DNA from: Zopfochytrium polystomum
Lineage: Eukaryota > Chytridiomycota > Chytridiomycetes > Chytridiales > Chytridiaceae
NCBI GenBank assembly: GCA_025765615.1
Contig: JAIVFJ010000058.1
Coordinates: 1-64,000, forward strand
Direction: 5' to 3'
DNA: 64,000 bases
Part shown: positions 57,655 to 64,000 of the stretch, piece after piece
Numbering within the stretch: position 1 is the first letter of the stretch
How the letters are laid out: every line of letters starts with the position of its first letter
Program-made: the position numbers and the translations under genes
Notes under the pieces: generated by a model
The model's input: only the letters and a program-made list of their open reading frames with translations
The model's database searches: none
What the model was told of the DNA's origin: nothing

Positions 57655-59136
57655 ATGAAAAGACGATTCGGCGACGGCGACGACGACGAGCCACACCACC
57701 GCCCAGACGACTCTATGACACTCGACAACGGAAGCGCGCCCGCCGTCGAGACCACTGCGCACGACGGCGACGACGACAACCTACTGCTACCGATCGAGGT
57801 CGGCGTCATCGGCGCCCTCGGCGACATGGGCAAGGTGTACGTCAATAAGTGGGCCGCCGACGCCGCCTCCCCGACCCCCGCCGTCGCCCACATTCACGTC
57901 TGCGACCACCCCTCCAAGCTTGCCCAGCTGCGCGCGCATTACGCGCCGCTCATCGCCGCGGGCCTCGTCACGGCGCACGCCGACGGCCACGGCGTTTCGC
58001 GCCTCGCCGACCTGACCATGTACACGGTCGAGTCGGCCCACGTGGCCTCCTGCATCCGCGACTACGCGCGCTCCACCAAGCGCAACGGCACCGTCGCCGG
58101 CCAGACGTCGACAAAGGCCCAGGAGATCCGCGCGTTCGAGGAGCACGCCCCCGCCGACGTCAGCATCATCTCGCTGCACTCGATGCACGGCCCCGCCGTC
58201 GACACCCCCGGACAGCCGCTCGCAATCATCCCGCACCGCGTCGTCCGCCCGCGCGACCTCGCCCGCGTGCACGCCGTCGTCGCGTGCTTCCGCTCGCGCG
58301 TGCTCGAGCTCGCCGTCGACCAGCACGACAGCATCACCGCCGACACGCAGGCCGTTACCCACGTCGCTTTCTTGTCCATGGGCACCGCGTGGGCCTCGGT
58401 CGGCGTGTACCCGTGGACGTCGGCCGTGTACCACGGCTCCACCGTCGAGGAGGTCAAGGTCATGATCACCATGCGCATCTACTTTGCAAAGTGGCACGTT
58501 TACGCCGGCGTCTCCATCCTGAACGAGAGCGCCCGCGCACAGGTCCAGCAGTATGCGAGATCCGCGCGCGAGCTATTTGAGCTCATGATCCAGGAGCGCG
58601 AAATGGAGTTTCGCGACCGCGTCTACGCCGCCGCGGAGGCCGTCTTTGGTCGGTTCAAGGAGCCGCTGCTGACCGCGGACACGCTGCGCGGGCGCGGACC
58701 GCAGACGACGCCATCTTCTTCTTCTTCTTCTGCTTCAGACACCGCCTCGAACCCTCCCGTCAAGACCAGCAACAGCCATCTCTCCATCCTGGCAATCGTA
58801 GACTGCTGGTACCAGTCCGGAATAAACCCGTTCCACCACCTTGCCCAGCTAGGAACCCCACCGTTCCGACTGTGGCTGGGGATCTCGCAGCACGTCTTCA
58901 TCACGCCAAACTTGCTTGAAGAATCTATTAAAACTGCCCTCTACGACAAGACGATCAGGATGGACGACCTCAACTTTGTCCTCGCCGTAGCACAGTGGTC
59001 TGAACTCATCAGCGTCGGCAGCTTCGATGCGTACAGGGAGCGCTTCGAGGCTGTGAGAGGGTTCTTTGAGGGAATGCACGAGGGAAGCTTAGAGTGGCGC
59101 AGAAGGAGCGACGAATTGATCAGAAGTATTGGATGA
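57655..59136 (+). CDS. TYR1: Prephenate dehydrogenase, yeast type
   Basis: Converts prephenate to 4-hydroxyphenylpyruvate with NAD(P)+, the last committed step to tyrosine in fungi. A single exon of 493 residues. The dinucleotide-binding loop GVIGALGDMGKVYVNKW is near residue 45, the cofactor-proximal YTVESAHV, GQTSTKAQEIRAFE, IISLHSMHGP, and the substrate-side QHDSITADTQAVTHVAFLSMGTAW block are all yeast-TYR1-like. There is no chorismate mutase domain. Codon use in the first two thirds is strongly GC-biased at third positions, unlike the neighbours, with a long antisense open frame as a by-product. A Ser/Thr-rich insert (about residues 350-375) is extra relative to yeast. The ATG at 57655 follows an A-run; the longer frame upstream encodes a Lys run and is not preferred. 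Confidence 0.95.
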   Translation: MKRRFGDGDDDEPHHRPDDSMTLDNGSAPAVETTAHDGDDDNLLLPIEVGVIGALGDMGKVYVNKWAADAASPTPAVAHIHVCDHPSKLAQLRAHYAPLIAAGLVTAHADGHGVSRLADLTMYTVESAHVASCIRDYARSTKRNGTVAGQTSTKAQEIRAFEEHAPADVSIISLHSMHGPAVDTPGQPLAIIPHRVVRPRDLARVHAVVACFRSRVLELAVDQHDSITADTQAVTHVAFLSMGTAWASVGVYPWTSAVYHGSTVEEVKVMITMRIYFAKWHVYAGVSILNESARAQVQQYARSARELFELMIQEREMEFRDRVYAAAEAVFGRFKEPLLTADTLRGRGPQTTPSSSSSSASDTASNPPVKTSNSHLSILAIVDCWYQSGINPFHHLAQLGTPPFRLWLGISQHVFITPNLLEESIKTALYDKTIRMDDLNFVLAVAQWSELISVGSFDAYRERFEAVRGFFEGMHEGSLEWRRRSDELIRSIG

Positions 59137-59159
59137 CCGTGTAATATCTTGTTAGTAGC

Positions 59160-59198
59160 AATTTTCGCGCTTTTCGCGCTTTTCGCGCTTTTCGCGGT
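59160..59198. repeat. TTTTCGCGC decamer-like tandem repeat
   Basis: Four nearly perfect head-to-tail copies of TTTTCGCGC or TTTTCGCGG immediately after the TYR1 stop. It lies in the convergent gap between TYR1 and the RRM gene. Confidence 0.7.
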
Positions 59199-59318
59199 CC
59201 AACATTAGTGCATCACAACAACACGGCAGCACGGTCACAGGATTCAAGCAGCACAAGTAAACACTCGTAGAAAGAAAATCAAAGTAAAAGAGAGGGGGAA
59301 AAAAAAAAAGAAATTAGG

Positions 59319-61177
59319 TCAGCGGCGGGGTGAGTATTCGCGGCGTTCGTAGCCGCCTCCACCTCGACTCTCGCGGCCGGAGGGAGCGGCGTTGCCACCA
59401 TCGCCGCGATCATCGCGGAAGTCACGATCGTCGTCCCGGCGACCGTCTCTACGAGGGCTGCGTAGTGTTAGCCGAACACCACGGTTCGTGCGGCTTCTCA
59501 CCCGTCTATTCCCTTCTTGTCTTTCCCGACGTCCCAGTCGATCTTCACGCGTCTTCCTTCCAGAGTGCCATTTCGTGCCATATCATCGAAGAAGTCCTCT
59601 GGGTACGCGTTTAGCATTCTACTTGACAGACGCAATGAGTATAATTAATCGTAGTCAATACACACCAGCATCACGGCGGTCTTTAAAGTCGATGAAGCAA
59701 AATCTAGGTTCCGGCAAGTTAAGTCAGAGCTTTCAGATACGTTTTGGACAAACATCGAAATTCGCTTACCCCTTGTTTTTTCCAGTCATCCTGTCCATCG
59801 GCAAAGTGATGTCTTGAACAGGCCCATATCTTTCCGCTAAATCCGTAATGTCTCGAGTGCCAAAGTGGTACGGAATGTTTCCAAGGAATAGGTGGGTGGT
59901 TGTGCGACGATCTTCGTCTGAACCTCTGTGGAATCCAGTCAAACAAATAGGCCGAGCAGCATTAGCGATAGGCAATCGACGAAACGGGAAGACTGAAAAT
60001 CAATTGATCGACTAAGACGCGAGAAGAGCATCGCGGTAATTCGGTTGCTTTGGTGAACTCCACAGGTCCAAACTCAATGGCTCAATAGCTCTCCTCTTCG
60101 TCCATCTAACGGTCCAAGGTATAGTTCAACTCCACAAATTCCACAAAAAGGTCAACTTCATCCACGTCGGTAAATCGAACAGACGTCAATCCTTTCCAAT
60201 TCCTCGTCAAATCCACAAAATCCGTGTCGTGACCATGGGCGTCATCGGCAGGTCCAATTCAAGGAACAGGCTCGTCTCTCTCTGGATGTCATCACGGCCT
60301 TCTAAAGCGTCTGCTTGTCTGCTTCTCCTCTCTCCTTTTCTTTCAAGAACCGAAGCGACAATCCAATCCATCCAAACACCCAAATATGGGCGAGAACCAG
60401 AGCGAAAGCCTAGGGGGGAACTGCGGAGTGGGCGAGAGAGAGAGATGGAGTGGTGGGAGCGAGGGAAGGAATAGGTCTCTCAAGCAAAAGGTTCCTCACC
60501 GAACGACTGGGCGCTTGGGCGCTCTGGGCCGTCTGTCGTCACCATCGCGTCCGCCTCCACCTTGTTCTCTTCCACTTCCACGTCCATAGTGTGCGCCTGA
60601 AGGAGGTGGCGATCGACCTTGCCGCCCACCGCCTCCATAGCCGCCGCCGCCTCCGCCGGCATAGCGCTCATCTCTGTCGTTGTAGCGATCGTCCCTGTCA
60701 TTGTAGCGGTCCTCCCTCCCGCCGTAGCGTTCGGGGTAGCCGCGATCCGCAGCGCCATTGCCGCCGCCGTCCGCCGCCGCCGCCGGCACGATCGCTCCTG
60801 TCGTTGTACCGCTCGCTGTATCGGTCGTCTCTGTCGCGAGCATCAACGTAGCGGCCCGATGAGGGCGGCGGAGGACCGGGAGGTGGGAGAGGGGAAGGAG
60901 ACCGGCCGGTGGGGCGGCGGCGGTATTCCGAGTCCTTGCCAGGAGGGTATGGGCCGGCGGGCGGAGAAGGAGGGGAGCGGTGGCGACCAGACGATCGCCC
61001 GCCGCCGCCGCCGCCGCCGCTGCTGCTGCTGTAGTAGGCTGCGCTGCTGCTCATGCTTTTGTGGTGCTGCTCGGTACTGGCGTAAGCTTTGTGGCCTGCA
61101 GCGGAGGGTGAGGATGTGGAGTACGGAGCGGAAGGGTAAGAAGACGACGACTCGGCGGCTGGGGGAAGCGCGCTCAT
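59319..61177 (-). CDS. RRM and RGG/DR-rich RNA-binding protein
   Basis: Exons (minus) 60500-61177, 59770-59925, 59666-59703, 59502-59598, 59319-59457. The long first exon is Ser/Pro/Gly-rich with Asp-Arg-Tyr repeats (units like DRYNDRDD) and RGG-like patches. The RRM then reads HLFLGNIPYHFGTRDI (RNP2), a GPVQDITLPMDRMTGKNKG linker, GFCFIDFKDRRDAEDFF (RNP1) and RRVKIDWDVG. The C-terminus is again Arg/Asp/Gly-rich. A frame change of one base occurs in a GGC run near 60775-60800; both sides are clearly the same protein, so this is probably an indel in a difficult repeat. The first intron (about 570 bases) is far longer than others here. The family could be an SR-like, CBP20-like or U1-70K-like factor; I cannot decide. 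Confidence 0.75.
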
Positions 61178-61529
61178 CCAAGCACGAACAGAAAACTTTG
61201 TTTCTTTTTTCTTTTGCGACTTGAATTTGAATTTCCGGCTTTTTCTCGCCGTCCCCACCCACACTGAAGAACCCTTTCAGCACCGGACCCAATGTTTCGG
61301 TGGATTAAAAAGAAATAATAACAACAGCAGCTGAAGATTCACTGAGAGAAGCTTCAGTGCAAAGGCTGGCAGTCACAAACCCTGTAAGCAAAAGTCCAAG
61401 CAGTGATAATCAACCACCTTCTGTGGCAATGGAAGTAATGGGCATAAAGCGGGGCGGGCCTCCCCGACGCCTGAGGAACGGAGGGAGAGGGAACACAAAC
61501 AATGAAAACTTCGAGAAGAGATATATGGT

Positions 61530-62330
61530 TGGACTTTCTACGTCAAGCTTCCGCGGTTGCTGTCTAATTACACAGGGTTCAAAGTCTTCAACTCAAGCAC
61601 CCACCGCGCGGTGTTCGTGGACGCGATAACGGCCTCCATCGCACTGGAGGACTTATTCAAGCCCACGAATATCGCCGTTCGGTTTTGGCAGCCTCCACGA
61701 GTCGCTGCTCCCCGCCACCACCACCGAAGAGCCCGCCACTGCCCAAATTCAAGTTGTCGGCGTTCCCAGCACCGGCAACTTGAGCCGAGTGGCGCAGGCA
61801 AGCCGCCAGTTGGAAGAACCCAACGCTTGGGGTCACGTCGGCAGCAAGGCGGCGCTGCTGGTGTTCTTTCGTTAACTTCGGGGTTTCAAGATAGTTAACT
61901 TCCAGAAGAACTCGCGGGCCCTCGTGGAGTTCAAGGACGTGCTGACGGTGAGATTTTTTGTCGGTTCAAAGCAATTTTATTGATGTCGGATCTCCTCCCC
62001 CAAGTATTCCAGGTTGCGCCTCTTTACAAGCTCCGCACATGTTTTTCGGGCCCAAAAGCCTTCGAGCCGTTTCTGTCGGCACCGAAAAGCCTCACGACAG
62101 CGCTCTCGGTCCGCCTCGACCCGACCTGGCGCTGGACGAGGCCCGGGGCCTACTCGGCGCGGACGGCGGTGTGACGGAGATTTTGCGCTGCTCGCAACGA
62201 TTCAACTTCGTGCACGAGGAAGCGCGCTGGCCGCGCTCACCACCTTGCGACGGGTAACCAATGCATCCGCAAATTTTCAAGGGGAGGATGGCGCCTTGAC
62301 CAAGCCTGCCGGGCTTGTTCTCGGATCCTA
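61530..62330 (+). pseudogene. Possible degraded RRM-like coding region
   Basis: Plus-strand fragments in shifting frames suggest a decayed gene. A TGFKVFNSSTHRAVFVDAIT word (about 61565-61630) and a later GFKIVNFQKNSRALVEFKDV word (about 61877-61940) both resemble the RNP1 strand of Whi3-type RRMs, but stops and frame changes lie between them. Further on (61958-62330) the reading has no similarity. Introns could explain part of the break-up. I see no clear start. It is listed as doubtful. Confidence 0.3.
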
Positions 62331-62943
62331 GGCGATAGTAACCGGACAGGAGTGCTGGAGTGGGATGTAGGAGTGGGGCGGAGATTCCCCACGCGTGGGA
62401 GGTTGGCCTTTAATGAATGCGAAAGTTTCGAATCTTCACGCACGAACTATTTTTGTTTTCGTCCACTTGTTTCCATTCGCTTGTTGCCTTTTTGCATTTA
62501 CCCTTCGCTGTTATGTTGCCTGCTTTTGCCAACCGTCTCACCGCGCCGACTGGAATTATTTATTTGGAAACAAGGGTCCGCAATTCGTTTTCTTCATCCA
62601 TTTGAGCCCAAGCCAATTCAGTTTCCCTCGTACGAAGCAACGACACTTTCACCAACTGAAACTATTGACCAACTGGAACTATTCGGTTATTTCCTTCTTA
62701 TTTTTAGAGTTTTGCTTGTTGCGGCCGGCATCCACTGGTATTCAATGCCGCACGCTTGCGACTTTGTCATTTTATCGTTTGTGGGCCAAAAGAGTGAAAC
62801 ATGACATTATGCTCTCGTGGGATCTCTGACAGCCAAGAAGCGAGTGCACGCCGGCTGGTTGTCCCAAGAAGTGATGTATTATCAATGCGCCTTCTCATTC
62901 GTCCCCAAGCCATTTGGGCAACAGTCTCTCCTGGAATCACCCC
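62331..62943. other. Gene-free stretch
   Basis: About 600 bases, T-rich, with no supported gene on either strand. It separates the doubtful RRM-like region from the convergent partial gene at the right edge. Confidence 0.4.
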
Positions 62944-64000
62944 TCACTTCACTTTTTTGGCGGCCGCACGCTTCGCCCCCTGCACCTTCCGGGGCGGCTT
63001 TTCGTGATCTTTTCCACCGTCCAACTGACTTTCAACCGCAACCGAGCGAGTAGTGGCACTGTGGACGAGCACCTCGTCCACAGCCATTGGATCATCGGCC
63101 TCCTTACTCGTCTTCGCGGCTCCCCTCCTTGATCTTGTCTTTTGCGGAGCATCCGCCGGGTCCAATGCAGCGCCGCTGTCAGTATTATCACTGGCAGCCG
63201 CTTGTTTCCCTTTCCTTCGAGGAATGCGAGACACTTCTCCTTTTACGCGTGCAGTTTCGGTCTCCCCCGTCTGCCGCATCCTCGCTGGAGTTTGCCGCAG
63301 CGTTCGGGGTGGAATCGTCTCAATTTTCCTTTCCGAATACTCCTTCTTTACGAATAACTTGACGCTCGGTCTATGGAGCAGATTTATGCGGAACTGCGTT
63401 GATCTTTTGTGTTGGGGAAGGCTGGTGAAAGAGCAACTTACTCCTCTGTCGGTTCCGGCGTAACCTCAAGACCTAGGTTTGGCGCTGCGCTATTCTCTTG
63501 TCTCGCAAGGGTTGCTGGGTTCCATGATGCGAATTCCCTCCATTCTGCTGGTTTCATTTTCGGGAGCAAAGGCGACTGCGAACGATCGAGCGGTTTCGCG
63601 CTAATGAGCGACTCAATAGAGGGTGCTTTCGATAAAACACCTTCCTTTCGAGTTGCCTCGATTCGCGGGGTAATCGGAGAAGAAGCAAAAGGTCCAGATG
63701 CTTTCGATGGACGATGGAAAAGCTCAGTGCTTTTGGCTTCGTTGCCCATCTTCAAATTTTATTCTGGGGTATTCCACGGCGGCTTCTGCTTGAGTAGCGA
63801 GAGGAACATCTCTTTCGTTCAAGGACATTGCTTGCATTGAATGGGCTTGAGCAACTTGAGCATTTTCACCGGCCAGTGTGAGCACTTGCTTACCACTTTG
63901 AGAGACTTCGACGAATGCAGTTTCTTGAATGATTTCTCGTTGAATCTGCGGAAGAGCGTTCATCGATAGTCTGAGAAGAGTGTCCACTCCGCTATTCCGA
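62944..64000 (-). CDS. Basic protein of unknown function, 5' end beyond the window
   Basis: The last exon (62944-63370) and one before it (63442-63749) join in phase across a GTAAGT...ATAG intron. Upstream pieces (63750-64000) remain open in the same style, with a likely intron at GTAAGC near 63875. The visible sequence is hydrophilic: a KPAEWREFASWNPATLARQE word in the middle, an acidic MAVDEV patch, and an AKRAAAKKVK end that looks like a nuclear localisation tail. I do not recognise the family. An ERKIETIPPRTLRQTPAR word may be a conserved short motif. The start lies beyond the right edge. Confidence 0.5.

Noticed and set aside
57116..57694. 192-codon minus-strand frame upstream of TYR1
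   Set aside because: Includes a poly-A-encoded Phe run and TYR1 antisense; no family resemblance.
57787..58497. 236-codon open frame antisense to TYR1
   Set aside because: By-product of GC-rich codons in TYR1; Asp/Gly/Val-rich with no family resemblance.

Overview
This is a nuclear segment from a eukaryote, most probably an early-diverging, chytrid-like fungus. Genes are compact and rich in short introns (about 45-80 bases, GT-AG with a few GC-AG). The set includes a fungal-type ergosterol C24-methyltransferase, a yeast-type prephenate dehydrogenase (TYR1), a GH28 polygalacturonase, and genes that are patchy or absent in Dikarya (Gemin6, LINS1, SNAPC4 and HERPUD-like). The organism call is inference; no rRNA marker is present.

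Bases 1-12630 are a graveyard of mobile DNA: a decayed gag-protease of an LTR-type retroelement (minus strand), a second gag-like ORF, four copies of a repeat carrying a GGAATTCC mini-array (two of them a near-identical 564-base tandem duplication), a 0.6 kb inverted repeat around a 380-base loop, two opposed TATA-bearing promoter-like repeats flanking the cluster, and a broken PIF1-type helicase.

Bases 12839-29529 are dense housekeeping genes: nudE, a HERPUD-like ER protein, kinetochore DSN1, LINS1-like, CCT5, glutaminyl cyclase, CCA tRNA nucleotidyltransferase, ERG6, the splicing factor CCDC130/SAF4, Gemin6 and TRIAP1/MDM35. CCDC130 and Gemin6 are divergent with only 51 bases between their start codons.

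Bases 29818-47783 mix secreted or membrane enzymes (subtilase plus a partial duplicate, an S41-type peptidase, a polygalacturonase with an in-frame TAG) with an intronless alpha-dioxygenase, a SNAPC4-like Myb protein, a peroxisomal-type adenine nucleotide carrier, and a protein made of a 29-residue tryptophan-rich repeat.

Bases 48291-64000 hold coatomer beta, a large Cas4/Dna2-type nuclease fused to an UPF1-like helicase, TYR1, an RRM/RGG protein, a doubtful degraded RRM-like stretch, and the 3' part of an unknown basic protein running off the right edge. Exon borders were set by eye from GT/GC-AG sites, reading phase and family conservation; no computation was run.
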